Part shown: one piece after another, positions 31,436 through 40,719 of the stretch
How the letters are laid out: each line of letters opens with the position of its first letter
Position numbering within the stretch: position 1 is the stretch's first letter
Source of the DNA: Haemophilus parainfluenzae
Lineage (GTDB): Bacteria; Pseudomonadota; Gammaproteobacteria; Enterobacterales; Pasteurellaceae
Direction of reading: 5' to 3'
DNA: 64,000 nt
Assembly (NCBI RefSeq): GCF_014931395.1
Contig: NZ_CP063120.1
Location: 62,001-126,000, forward strand
The notes under the pieces: model-generated
The model's input: only the letters and a program-made list of their open reading frames with translations
The model's database searches: none
Told to the model about the DNA's origin: nothing
Program-made: the position numbers and the translations under genes

Positions 31436-31489
31436 AAAGTGCGGTCAATTCTCCCAACGTTTTCAAAACGTCGTCTGAAACCGCACTTT
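31436..31489. repeat. Composite element: inverted Haemophilus uptake signals enclosing a palindrome and a Neisseria-type uptake core
   Basis: Outer arms AAAGTGCGGT (31436-31445) and ACCGCACTTT (31480-31489) are inverted Haemophilus uptake signals. Inside lies a perfect palindrome ACGTTTT-C-AAAACGT (31457-31471), directly followed by CGTCTGAA (31472-31479), the Neisseria uptake core. The whole unit fills the thsA-cas5 gap and may fold as a nested hairpin. It marks the right junction of the Thoeris insert. Confidence 0.7.
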
Positions 31490-31509
31490 CCAACCAAAAG
31501 GAGAACCAA

Positions 31510-32184
31510 ATGAACCAAATCCGCCTACACGTTTGGGGCGATTATGCCTGTTTTACCCGTCCGGAGATGAAGGTGGAGCGGGTGTCTTATGATGTCATCA
31601 CGCCGTCGGCGGCGCGCGGGATTTTGGCAGCGGTGCATTGGAAGCCGGCGATTCGGTGGGTGATTGACCGGATTTATGTGTTAAAGCCGATTCGGTTTGA
31701 GTCGGTGCGGCGCAATGAGTTGGGCGGCAAGATTTCGGCGGGCAAGGTCAGCGGCGCGATGAAGCGCAAGAGCGTTGCCGATTTATATATGCTGATTGAA
31801 GACGACCGCCAGCAGCGCGCAGCGACGGTGCTTAAAGATGTGGTTTATGTGATTGAAGCCCATGCGGTGCTGACGGCAAAAGCGGGGGCGGATGAGACCG
31901 TTACCAAGCATATCGAGATGTTCAAACGCCGTGCGAAAAAGGGGCAATGCTTTCAGCAGCCTTGTTTGGGCGTGCGTGAATTTCCTGCCGATTTTGCGTT
32001 GATTGACGAAGGCGAGCCGCTGCCGCTGTCGGCATTATCGGAAAGCGAGGCAAACCGCGATTTAGGCTGGATGCTGCACGATATTGATTTTGACCACGGC
32101 AACACGCCGCATTTTTTCCGCGCGCAAATGAAAGACGGCGTGATTGATGTACCGCCGTTTTACGCCGAGGAGGTGAAAGCATGA
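31510..32184 (+). CDS. cas5c: Type I-C Cas5 (Cas5c/Cas5d), crRNA-processing subunit
   Basis: Cas5c (224 residues) takes the place of Cas6 in type I-C: it cuts pre-crRNA at the repeat hairpin and stays on the 5' handle in Cascade. Recognisable family stretches are IRLHVWGDYACFTRPE at the start, followed by SYDVITPSAARGILAAVHWK. I chose ATG 31510 with AAGGAGAACC upstream; the longer in-frame frame to 31378 overlaps thsA and has no Cas5 similarity. Its stop overlaps the cas8c start (ATGA). GC-rich relative to thsA. It is the first cas gene after the Thoeris insert and now depends on read-through from cas3 or on an unseen local promoter. Confidence 0.94.
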   Translation: MNQIRLHVWGDYACFTRPEMKVERVSYDVITPSAARGILAAVHWKPAIRWVIDRIYVLKPIRFESVRRNELGGKISAGKVSGAMKRKSVADLYMLIEDDRQQRAATVLKDVVYVIEAHAVLTAKAGADETVTKHIEMFKRRAKKGQCFQQPCLGVREFPADFALIDEGEPLPLSALSESEANRDLGWMLHDIDFDHGNTPHFFRAQMKDGVIDVPPFYAEEVKA

Positions 32185-33959
32185 TTCTTGCGTCCCTTGC
32201 CCGTTATTACCGCCGTTTGGCAATGGAAACCGATGAAATGGGCAACCCAAAAGTGCCGCCTTATGGCTTTAGCGAGGAGAAAATCGGCTGGATTTTGGTG
32301 TTGGATAAAGAAGGTCGTCTGAAAACCGCTGTGCCGAATCTGACTGCCGATAAAAAGCCGCAGCCGAAGCTGATGAGCGTGCCGCGCCCTGAAAAACGCA
32401 CGTCGGGTATCAAACCGAATTTTTTGTGGGATAAAACCGCCTACGCACTTGGCGTGGAAGCCAATAAAAACAAAGCCGAAGCAAAAGAAAAACCGTTTAC
32501 GTCGTCTGAAAAAACTTTTGAAGCCTTCAAGCAATACCATCTCGATTTACTGCAAAACAGTGAAGATGAAGGCTTGCAAGCCTTATGCCGTTTTCTGCAA
32601 AACTGGCAGCCTGCACATTTTGCTGTCGAAAATCTGCCTGCCGAAATGCTCGATGCCAACATCGCATTTTCTCTTGAAAAACCGACCGCACTTATCCATA
32701 AACGCGAAGCCGCACAAACCTTATGGGCAGGCTGCCTGAAAAGCGATGAAGCACTCGAAGGCTTGTGCTTGATTAGTGGCGATACAGCCCCGATTACACG
32801 GCTGCACCCAGCGATTAAAGGCGTATTTGGCGGGCAAAGCTCCGGCGGTTCGATTATTTCATTCAACAAAGAAGCCTTTGCCTCTTTCGGTAAAGAGCAA
32901 GGTGCAAATGCCCCTGTTTCCGAACAATCCGCCTTTGCCTACACCACCGCGCTGAACTATCTGTTGCGCCGCGAAAACAATCACTGCCTGACCATTGGTG
33001 ACGCCAGCACGGTCTTTTGGGCGGAAGCGGATGATAACGCGATGGCGCAGGCTGCCGAGGGCTTCTTTGCGCAAGTATTCACGCCGCCGGATGACGAACA
33101 AGAAAGCGCCAAAATTTTCAATGTGTTGGAACAAATGGGCAAAGGTCGCCCGCTGCAAGAAATTGCACCCGAACTCTCTCCCAATACCCGTTTTTACATT
33201 TTAGGGCTTGCCCCCAACGCCGCGCGGATTTCTGTTCGCTTTTGGCTGGATACCACGTTTGGGCAGTTGGCGGAAAATTTGGCGCAGCATTGGCAAGATT
33301 TAGCCCTTGAGCCTTGCGCATGGAAAACGCCGCCGTCGATTTGGCGACTTTTATTGCAAACTGCCGTATTGGGCAAAAGCGAAAATATCTCGCCCGTGTT
33401 GGCAGGTGAGATGACCCGCGCCGTGATTTGCGGCACGCCGTATCCCTTGAGTTTACTGTCGCAACTGATTACCCGAATCCGCGCCGACGGCGATGTAAAC
33501 GGCCTGCGCGTGGCAATGATGAAAGCCGTATTAGAGCGGCGTTTTAGAAAAGGTTTTATCGAAGAAGGAGTTCCTATGAGTTTGAACAATGAAAGCCAGA
33601 ATCGCGCCTATCTTTTAGGGCGGCTGTTTGCCGTGTTGGAGCGCATCCAATATCAGGCGTTGGGCGAATTAAACGCCGGCATTGCCGACCTCTATTACGG
33701 CTCTGCATCCGCCGTGCCGTTTTCGGTTTTTCCGCGCCTTTTGTCAGGTGCAAAACACCATTTATCGCGCTTGCGTAAAGACAAAGCCGGCATGGCGGTG
33801 AATTTGGATAAAGATTTGGGCGAAATCATTGCCAAACTGCCCGAAACCTTTCCGCGCCATTTGAGCATTGACGAGCAAGGCCGCTTTGCCATCGGCTATT
33901 ACCATCAAAAACAAAGCTATTTTGCTAAAAAAGAAACCGCTGAAACTATTGAAAACTAA
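32181..33959 (+). CDS. cas8c: Type I-C large subunit Cas8c (Csd1)
   Basis: Cas8c (592 residues) recognises the PAM and starts DNA unwinding in the I-C Cascade. Family blocks seen include the start [29 protein letters not shown] and SISG-type pocket [18 protein letters not shown] stretch (here [20 protein letters not shown]). It overlaps cas5c by four bases. An internal in-frame start at codon 466 produces the small subunit (separate entry). Two Neisseria-type uptake cores (32316, 32503), one exact AG-simDUS-like 12-mer (32729-32740) and one Haemophilus signal (32685) lie within. Confidence 0.95.
   Translation: MILASLARYYRRLAMETDEMGNPKVPPYGFSEEKIGWILVLDKEGRLKTAVPNLTADKKPQPKLMSVPRPEKRTSGIKPNFLWDKTAYALGVEANKNKAEAKEKPFTSSEKTFEAFKQYHLDLLQNSEDEGLQALCRFLQNWQPAHFAVENLPAEMLDANIAFSLEKPTALIHKREAAQTLWAGCLKSDEALEGLCLISGDTAPITRLHPAIKGVFGGQSSGGSIISFNKEAFASFGKEQGANAPVSEQSAFAYTTALNYLLRRENNHCLTIGDASTVFWAEADDNAMAQAAEGFFAQVFTPPDDEQESAKIFNVLEQMGKGRPLQEIAPELSPNTRFYILGLAPNAARISVRFWLDTTFGQLAENLAQHWQDLALEPCAWKTPPSIWRLLLQTAVLGKSENISPVLAGEMTRAVICGTPYPLSLLSQLITRIRADGDVNGLRVAMMKAVLERRFRKGFIEEGVPMSLNNESQNRAYLLGRLFAVLERIQYQALGELNAGIADLYYGSASAVPFSVFPRLLSGAKHHLSRLRKDKAGMAVNLDKDLGEIIAKLPETFPRHLSIDEQGRFAIGYYHQKQSYFAKKETAETIEN
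32312..32323 (+). repeat. Exact AG-mucDUS-type Neisseriaceae uptake sequence in cas8c
   Basis: AGGTCGTCTGAA, encoding part of EGRLK. Same 12-mer as in cas3, opposite strand. Confidence 0.75.
33576..33959 (+). CDS. cas11c: Internally translated small subunit Cas11c
   Basis: Inside cas8c and in the same frame, ATG 33576 (Cas8c Met466) is preceded by AAGAAGGAG five bases upstream, a textbook ribosome-binding site. The product has 127 residues (start [16 protein letters not shown]), the helical C-terminal part of Cas8c. In studied type I-C systems, including Neisseria lactamica and Desulfovibrio vulgaris, this region is made separately from an internal start and forms the Cascade belly (Cas11). 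The site here is strong sequence support for the same arrangement. Confidence 0.85.
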   Translation: MSLNNESQNRAYLLGRLFAVLERIQYQALGELNAGIADLYYGSASAVPFSVFPRLLSGAKHHLSRLRKDKAGMAVNLDKDLGEIIAKLPETFPRHLSIDEQGRFAIGYYHQKQSYFAKKETAETIEN

Positions 33960-33970
33960 GGAGCCAGAAA

Positions 33971-34843
33971 ATGTCTGCCATTCAAAACCGCTATGAATTT
34001 GTTTACTTTTTTGACGTAACCAACGGCAACCCCAACGGCGATCCCGATGCGGGCAATATGCCGCGTCTTGATCCCGAATCCAGTAAAGGTTTGGTAACCG
34101 ATGTCTGCCTGAAACGCAAAATCCGTAATTTTGTAGAAATCAGCAGCGAAAACGAAGCCGGTTACGAAATCTACGTCAAAGAAAAAAGCGTGTTGAACCT
34201 GCAAAACAAACGCGCTTATGAAGCTTTAGGGATTGAACCAAATACTAAAGAAAAAAAACTGCCAAAAGACGAAGCCAAAGCCCGCGACATTACCGCGTGG
34301 ATGTGCAAAAACTTCTTCGATATCCGTACCTTCGGCGCCGTGATGACCACCGAAGTCAACAGCGGACAAGTGCGCGGCCCGGTACAACTGGCGTTCGCCC
34401 AATCCATCGACCCGATTGTGCCGCTGGAAGTTTCCATCACCCGCATGGCGGTAACCAACGAAAAAGACTTGGAAAAAGAACACACTATGGGGCGCAAATA
34501 CATCGTCCCTTACGCGCTCTACCGCGTGCACGGTTTTATCTCCGCCAACCTTGCCGCCAAAACCGGTTTTTCAGACGACGATTTAGCCAAACTCTGGCAA
34601 GCCCTGACGCTGATGTTTGAACACGACCGCTCCGCCGCCCGTGGCGAAATGGCGGCGCGTAAATTGATTGTTTTCAAACACGACAGCGCGCTTGGTAGCC
34701 AGCCTGCACATAAATTGTTTGATGCCGTGAAAGTCGAACGCGTAAACGGCGAATCAGGTACGCCTGCAAGTGGTTTTGGCGATTACAAAATCAGTGTGAT
34801 TTCAGATGGCCTGAATGGCGTGAGTGTGGAAGAGTTGCTTTAA
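33971..34843 (+). CDS. cas7c: Type I-C backbone subunit Cas7c (Csd2)
   Basis: Cas7c (290 residues) polymerises along the crRNA spacer to form the Cascade backbone. The N-terminal stretch [20 protein letters not shown] is the Csd2 signature, followed by [15 protein letters not shown]; later [13 protein letters not shown] and [14 protein letters not shown] match the family. RBS TAAGGAG, 12 bases after the cas8c stop. One Neisseria-type uptake core (34570) lies within. Length is normal. Confidence 0.95.
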   Translation: MSAIQNRYEFVYFFDVTNGNPNGDPDAGNMPRLDPESSKGLVTDVCLKRKIRNFVEISSENEAGYEIYVKEKSVLNLQNKRAYEALGIEPNTKEKKLPKDEAKARDITAWMCKNFFDIRTFGAVMTTEVNSGQVRGPVQLAFAQSIDPIVPLEVSITRMAVTNEKDLEKEHTMGRKYIVPYALYRVHGFISANLAAKTGFSDDDLAKLWQALTLMFEHDRSAARGEMAARKLIVFKHDSALGSQPAHKLFDAVKVERVNGESGTPASGFGDYKISVISDGLNGVSVEELL

Positions 34844-34900
34844 AAAACGTTCAAAAAAATGACCGCACTTTTAACCAAAACCCAAGGCGAAAATCAGGAC

Positions 34901-35521
34901 ATGCGCCTGATTCCCCTTTCCGCTCTGCAACACTACGCCTTCTGCCCGCGTCAATGCGCCTTGATTCACAACGAGCAGGCGTGGGCGGAGAACTATTTGA
35001 CCGCGCAGGGCAAGGCGTTGCATGAGCGAGTGGATTCTGGCGAGCCGGAAACGCGCAAGGGTGTGCGTTTCGAACGGACGGTGCATGTATCGGCGGAGAA
35101 GCTGGGCATCAGCGGCGTGTTGGATTTGGTGGAAGTGGAGACGAAGACAGGCCGTCTGAAACCCGTGGAATACAAACGTGGCAAACCCAAACCTGACCCA
35201 ATGGACGAAATCCAGCTTTGCGCCCAAGGCTTGTGCTTGGAAGAAATGACGGGGCAAACCGTCTCTGAGGGCGCGCTGTGGTATATGCATACCCGCCACC
35301 GTGTTCCCGTCGTATTTTCAGACGATCTGCGCGCCCAAACACTCACCACCATCGCCGCCGTGCGCGAACTCCTAAACAGCGGACAAACCCCGCCGCCCGA
35401 CTACGGCAAACGCTGCAAAGCCTGCTCGCTAGCGGAGATTTGCCAGCCGCAGTTGCTGGGGAAACGGGATAGGAGTGTGGGGTATGTGGAGGGATTGTTT
35501 GGGGACTTGTATTTTGAATAG
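34901..35521 (+). CDS. cas4: Cas4 exonuclease (CRISPR adaptation)
   Basis: Cas4 (206 residues) trims prespacers and helps choose those next to a PAM. It has the four iron-sulfur cysteines (FCPRQC near the start; RCKACSLAEIC near the end) and the RecB-type nuclease motifs GVLDLVEVE and PVEYKRGKPK. I chose ATG 34901 because the conserved fold starts there; an in-frame start 42 bases upstream lies in a Haemophilus uptake signal (34862-34870) and adds nothing conserved. It contains an exact AG-DUS (35149-35160). Confidence 0.93.
   Translation: MRLIPLSALQHYAFCPRQCALIHNEQAWAENYLTAQGKALHERVDSGEPETRKGVRFERTVHVSAEKLGISGVLDLVEVETKTGRLKPVEYKRGKPKPDPMDEIQLCAQGLCLEEMTGQTVSEGALWYMHTRHRVPVVFSDDLRAQTLTTIAAVRELLNSGQTPPPDYGKRCKACSLAEICQPQLLGKRDRSVGYVEGLFGDLYFE
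35149..35160 (+). repeat. Exact AG-DUS Neisseriaceae uptake sequence in cas4
   Basis: AGGCCGTCTGAA, encoding part of TGRLK. This is a common uptake dialect of Neisseria. Confidence 0.75.
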
Positions 35522-35565
35522 AAAGCCTTATATTCAATAGAAAATTTTTTAAGGAGATCAAATAT

Positions 35566-36225
35566 ATGTTAGATGAAAATCAGGATGTTACTTCTCAAGA
35601 CGGCTCAAATACTCAAGAAGTAGAAAATATTAATGATAGCAATATCCACTGGTATGATTCAAAATTGATGAAGGCTTTGGGGGGAGTTACTATATTGACA
35701 ACAATTTTTGCTTGTCTATTTTCTCTTTATAACCAATATCATAAAATTCCCTCTTTAGAAGAAGAAAATAAAAAATATCAACAGATAATAAATGAAAAAC
35801 AAAAAGAAATTAATTATCTGACCAGTAATTCAGTAGTTAGCCAATTAAGAAAAGAAAATGGAAATAAGGATAGAGAAATCAAATTACTAGAATCTCAAGT
35901 TAGAGAAATTAGAACTTCCAGAGATCAAGCTTTAAACGGAAATAGTAAACTTGAGTCTATTATTACCCAATGGAAATCTGCTCATCAAAATATTGAGAAC
36001 AATTTGAAAATCTGTAGTCAGCAATTACAACAGATAAAAGTTAATGCAGATTTATTAAAGGAAATTACTTTTCTTCGTAATAAGATAGAGCAAAATAATA
36101 TCAATATTAATAAAAATTGGGATAAACCAACCAATATACAAATTGAAACTTGGAGATTAGATAATCAAGGTCTTAATTCAATGATTAAAGATTATCAACA
36201 AAAATTAAACTGCCAGCAACCATAG
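35566..36225 (+). CDS. Unknown membrane-anchored coiled-coil protein inserted between cas4 and cas1
   Basis: A 219-residue protein I cannot assign to a family. Residues 1-33 are acidic and polar. About 35-57 form one transmembrane segment (KALGGVTILTTIFACLFSLY). The rest (about 63-180) is rich in E, K, Q, N and L in heptad-like spacing, a long coiled coil, ending with two separated cysteines. RBS AAGGAG, 11 bases before ATG. It is AT-rich, unlike cas4 and cas1, and carries no uptake signal, so it is a foreign insert. By position it may be a defence or regulatory accessory at the inner membrane; that is a guess. Confidence 0.7.
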   Translation: MLDENQDVTSQDGSNTQEVENINDSNIHWYDSKLMKALGGVTILTTIFACLFSLYNQYHKIPSLEEENKKYQQIINEKQKEINYLTSNSVVSQLRKENGNKDREIKLLESQVREIRTSRDQALNGNSKLESIITQWKSAHQNIENNLKICSQQLQQIKVNADLLKEITFLRNKIEQNNININKNWDKPTNIQIETWRLDNQGLNSMIKDYQQKLNCQQP

Positions 36226-36295
36226 GCATCACAATTTTCAGACAGCCAGCCTTATCAACCCCAAAAAGTGCGGTCAAAATTCAAGGAGTTTCCCC

Positions 36296-37309
36296 ATGCG
36301 CAAACTGCAAAACACGCTCTACATCACCACCCAAGGCAGCTACCTGCATAAGGAGCGGGAGACGCTGGTGGTGGAGCAGGAGCGTAAGAAGGTGGCGCAG
36401 TTGCCGGTGCATTCCATCGGGCATATTTTCTGTTTTGGGAATGTGCTGGTGTCGCCGTTTCTGCTGGGGTTTTGCGGTGAAAATAATGTGAATTTGGCTT
36501 TTTTTACGGAAAACGGGCGTTTCTTGGGACGGCTTCAGGGGCGGCAGAGCGGCAATGTGCTGTTGCGTCGGGCGCAGTATCGGGTGTCGGAGCAAAATCC
36601 CGTGCCGATTGCGCGCAATATCATTGCGGCGAAGATTCAGGCGGGTAAGCGGGTGCTTCAGCGGCAGATTCGCAATTATGGCGAGAATGCGGCGATTCAA
36701 AGTGCGGTCGATGCTTTGAACATTTCGCTGCGGCAGTTGAAGGACGCGGCGGAGCTGGACGTGGTGCGCGGCATTGAGGGCGATGCGGCGGCGCGTTATT
36801 TCGGTGTGTTCGGGCAGCTTTTGAGCGAAAAAAGCGGCTTTACTTTTGACGGGCGCAACCGCCGTCCGCCCAGAGACGGGGTGAATGCGCTGTTATCGTT
36901 TGTGTACAGTCTGTTGGGCAAGGACATCAGCGGCGCGCTGCAAGGCGTGGGGCTAGACCCGCAGGTGGGCTTTCTACACGCCGACCGGCCGGGGCGCGAT
37001 AGTCTAGCGCAGGATATTTTGGAAGAATTCCGCGCGTGGTGGGCAGACAGGCTAGTGTTGTCGCTGATTAACCGCGGGCAAATCAAACCGCAGGATTTTG
37101 TTACTGAAGCAAGCGGCGCGGTAAGTTTGAAAGCAGAGGCGCGTAAGCTGTTGTTCCAAGCCTTGCAGGCGAAAAAGCAGGAGAAAATCGTTCATCCGTT
37201 TTTGGGCGAAGAAGTGGAAATCGGGCTGTTGCCGTATATTCAGGCCATGCTGTTGGCGCGGCACTTGCGCGGGGATTTGGCGGAATATCCGCCGTTTTTG
37301 ATGAGATAA
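36296..37309 (+). CDS. cas1: Type I-C Cas1 integrase
   Basis: Cas1 (337 residues) with Cas2 inserts new spacers at the leader end. N-terminal beta domain (start MRKLQNTLYITTQGSYL), then the helical catalytic domain with the metal-binding glutamate in VRGIEGDAAARYF, the histidine in VGFLHADRPGRDSLAQD and the acidic DILEEFRAWW. It is preceded by TTCAAGGAG and by a Haemophilus uptake signal (36266-36274); another lies inside (36700-36708). cas2 starts three bases after its stop. GC-rich relative to the host. Confidence 0.96.
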   Translation: MRKLQNTLYITTQGSYLHKERETLVVEQERKKVAQLPVHSIGHIFCFGNVLVSPFLLGFCGENNVNLAFFTENGRFLGRLQGRQSGNVLLRRAQYRVSEQNPVPIARNIIAAKIQAGKRVLQRQIRNYGENAAIQSAVDALNISLRQLKDAAELDVVRGIEGDAAARYFGVFGQLLSEKSGFTFDGRNRRPPRDGVNALLSFVYSLLGKDISGALQGVGLDPQVGFLHADRPGRDSLAQDILEEFRAWWADRLVLSLINRGQIKPQDFVTEASGAVSLKAEARKLLFQALQAKKQEKIVHPFLGEEVEIGLLPYIQAMLLARHLRGDLAEYPPFLMR

Positions 37310-37312
37310 ACT

Positions 37313-37606
37313 ATGTTAATGCTGATTACTTACGACATTTCTTTTGACGATCCAAATGGGCAAGCGCGATTGCGCCGTATCGCAAAACATTGCTTAGATT
37401 ACGGCGTTCGGGCGCAATATTCGGTATTTGAATGCGATGTCACGCCTGACCAGTGGGTCATGTTGAAAAACAAGCTGTTGGAAACCTACGACCCCACATG
37501 TGACAGCCTGCATTTTTATCATTTAGGCAGTAAATGGCGTAATAAAGTGGAACATCATGGCGCCAAACCGGCCGTTGATATATTTAAAGACGTACTTGTC
37601 ATTTAG
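37313..37606 (+). CDS. cas2: Cas2 adaptation protein
   Basis: Cas2 (97 residues) forms the dimer that bridges two Cas1 dimers in the spacer integrase. The ferredoxin-like start LITYDISFDD with its conserved aspartates and the YSVFECDVT strand are typical. ATG 37313 or the second methionine (37319) could be used; the first is nearer a Shine-Dalgarno-like stretch in cas1. It is the last cas gene, directly followed by the leader. Confidence 0.95.
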   Translation: MLMLITYDISFDDPNGQARLRRIAKHCLDYGVRAQYSVFECDVTPDQWVMLKNKLLETYDPTCDSLHFYHLGSKWRNKVEHHGAKPAVDIFKDVLVI

Positions 37607-37797
37607 TTCGCTAACCTATTGTTCTCATTAAAATCCTGATAGGATAGCGATCTTCGTTTTCTTTAACAATTTGGATGAATTAATCTATTTGTATAACGAC
37701 AATGTGGCGGTTATACTTACCAAACTCCTTATCATAAAATTAGTTAGCGAAATACAGTGTTTAATACACTGATTTTTCTTGCTTTTTTATGTAGGGA
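37607..37797 (+). promoter_or_regulatory. CRISPR leader
   Basis: 191 AT-rich bases between cas2 and the first repeat. A promoter candidate is TTGTAT (37689-37694) with TATACT (37712-37717), spacing 17. A 9-base inverted repeat TTCGCTAAC (37607-37615) / GTTAGCGAA (37743-37751) brackets most of the leader, and a short hairpin CAGTGT-TTAAT-ACACTG (37755-37771) followed by T-rich sequence sits 26 bases before the first repeat. These may be integration or IHF-type positioning elements; that is inference. Confidence 0.7.
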
Positions 37798-38159
37798 GCA
37801 GCCACCTTCGGGTGGCTGTGTGTTGAAACAGTATTTATTATCAAGAAAAAGATCCTGATGCGAAGCAGCCACCTTCGGGTGGCTGTGTGTTGAAACACTC
37901 ACTGGCATAATGCCAACGGTACATTCTACGGCAGCCACCTTCGGGTGGCTGTGTGTTGAAACATTCCTGACACTAACAAGAAATTCCCCGTCATCGGCAG
38001 CCACCTTCGGGTGGCTGTGTGTTGAAACTTAACTGGTGCGTTTAATATGGGCCTCAAATCTGCAGCCACCTTCGGGCGGCTGTGTGTTGAAACCCTATCA
38101 ATATCGTGCGCATGGAAACAGATTTACACCAGCCACCTTCGGTGGCTATACGTTGAAAC
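37798..38159 (+). CRISPR. Type I-C CRISPR array, 6 repeats and 5 spacers
   Basis: Repeats of 32 bases: GCAGCCACC, TTCG, GGTGGCTG, TGTGTTGAAAC. Starts are at 37798, 37865, 37931, 37997 and 38062, with a degenerate last unit at 38129-38159. Repeats 1-4 are identical; repeat 5 has one T-to-C change that breaks a stem pair; repeat 6 lacks one loop G and differs before GTTGAAAC. Spacers are 35, 34, 34, 33 and 35 bases. The repeat forms an 8-base stem with a TTCG loop, the Cas5c cleavage substrate, leaving an 11-base 5' handle. Degeneration at the right end confirms that the leader is on the cas2 side. The array is short. Confidence 0.97.
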
Positions 38160-38304
38160 AAATCTTAATAAATTTGAATAGTATAATATTTACCTTCCTA
38201 CTCTATCTCTCAACCCAATTCATACCCAACAACATTTCTCCCTTGTATTTCCCCCTTATTCGCTCTAGACTATGCCCCATTTTTAGCTTTCATTATTTAT
38301 AATT

Positions 38305-39396
38305 ATGCGTGTTTCTGACTTTCATTTTGACTTACCAGATGAGCTGATTGCTCGTTATCCTAAAGAAGATCGCTCTTCTTGCCGTTTGCTACAACTCAAT
38401 GGTGAAAACGGGGAAATTTCTCACCGCACTTTTACCGATGTATTAGATTTAATCGACGAAGGCGATTTATTGATTTTTAACAATACGCGCGTGATCCCTG
38501 CTCGTATGTTTGGTCGAAAAGCCAGTGGCGGGAAAATTGAAGTATTAGTGGAGCGTGTGTTAAGTGAACATCATTTCTTAGCGCATATTCGCTCATCAAA
38601 GGCCCCGAAAGAAGGCGCAGAATTATTTTTAGGCGAAGATAAGCTCGGTGAAAATAAGGGCGTAAAAGCAATCATGGTTGGTCGTCAAGATACGCTTTTT
38701 GAAGTGGAATTAGCGGATAAGAGTCGCAATGTACTTGATGTGTTACAAGAAATCGGTCATATGCCGTTGCCGCCTTATATTGATCGCCCTGATGAAGAAG
38801 CGGATCAAGAATGCTATCAAACTGTGTATAACAAAGTGCCTGGTGCAGTGGCTGCGCCAACGGCTGGCTTGCATTTTGATGATGAGCTTTTACAAAAATT
38901 ACGCGAAAAAGGTGTCAATTTTGAATTTGTGACTTTGCACGTGGGCGCCGGTACATTCCAGCCCGTACGTGTTGAAAATATTGAAGATCACATTATGCAC
39001 GCGGAATACGTAGAACTTTCTCAAGAAGTCTGCAATGCCATTATTGAAACGAAGAAAGCGGGTAAACGTGTGATTGCGGTAGGTACAACATCAGTGCGTT
39101 CTGTTGAAACAGCTGCCCTATCTGCGGAAGAAAATGGCAACCCAGATTTAATTGAACCTTATTTTTCTGATACGTCCATTTTTATTTACCCGGGTAAATC
39201 ATTCCGTGTAGTGGATGCGTTGATTACCAACTTCCACTTACCGGAAAGTACGTTGATTATGTTGGTGTCTGCCTTCGCAGGCTTTAGCCACACCATGAAT
39301 GCCTATAAAAGTGCGGTCGAAAATCGCTATCGTTTTTTCAGTTATGGCGATGCGATGTTCATTACTAAAAATCCCAATGTGAAAGGGTTAGAATAA
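38305..39396 (+). CDS. queA: S-adenosylmethionine:tRNA ribosyltransferase-isomerase QueA
   Basis: QueA (363 residues) transfers the ribose of SAM to 7-aminomethyl-7-deazaguanine in tRNA to form epoxyqueuosine. The family start [19 protein letters not shown] and the blocks [29 protein letters not shown] and [12 protein letters not shown] are present. It begins 145 bases after the last CRISPR repeat and no clear Shine-Dalgarno sequence precedes the ATG. It ends in a hairpin, and the next enzyme gene of the queuosine route, tgt, follows. Confidence 0.97.
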   Translation: MRVSDFHFDLPDELIARYPKEDRSSCRLLQLNGENGEISHRTFTDVLDLIDEGDLLIFNNTRVIPARMFGRKASGGKIEVLVERVLSEHHFLAHIRSSKAPKEGAELFLGEDKLGENKGVKAIMVGRQDTLFEVELADKSRNVLDVLQEIGHMPLPPYIDRPDEEADQECYQTVYNKVPGAVAAPTAGLHFDDELLQKLREKGVNFEFVTLHVGAGTFQPVRVENIEDHIMHAEYVELSQEVCNAIIETKKAGKRVIAVGTTSVRSVETAALSAEENGNPDLIEPYFSDTSIFIYPGKSFRVVDALITNFHLPESTLIMLVSAFAGFSHTMNAYKSAVENRYRFFSYGDAMFITKNPNVKGLE

Positions 39397-39440
39397 GTGG
39401 TTTGACTTATTTTCAACCAACTCATAAAATACCTAACAAG

Positions 39441-40656
<1,216 letters not shown>

Positions 40657-40662
40657 TTAATG

Positions 40663-40703
40663 AAAGTGCGGTAGAAAAATGAAATGCTTTTTGACCGCAC
40701 TTT
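40663..40703 (+). terminator. Uptake-sequence hairpin after tgt
   Basis: Inverted AAAGTGCGGT / ACCGCACTTT arms with a 21-base loop, 6 bases past the tgt stop. Confidence 0.6.
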
Positions 40704-40719
40704 TAACAAAGGAAACCTT

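Noticed and set aside
37830..38128. Self-targeting spacers matching this window
   Set aside because: I compared the five spacers by eye with nearby genes and saw no match; a proper search is needed, so no claim is made.
37744..38302. Open frames running across the CRISPR array on both strands
   Set aside because: Their translations are repeated blocks coming from the CRISPR repeats; no ribosome-binding site and no family. They are artefacts of the array.
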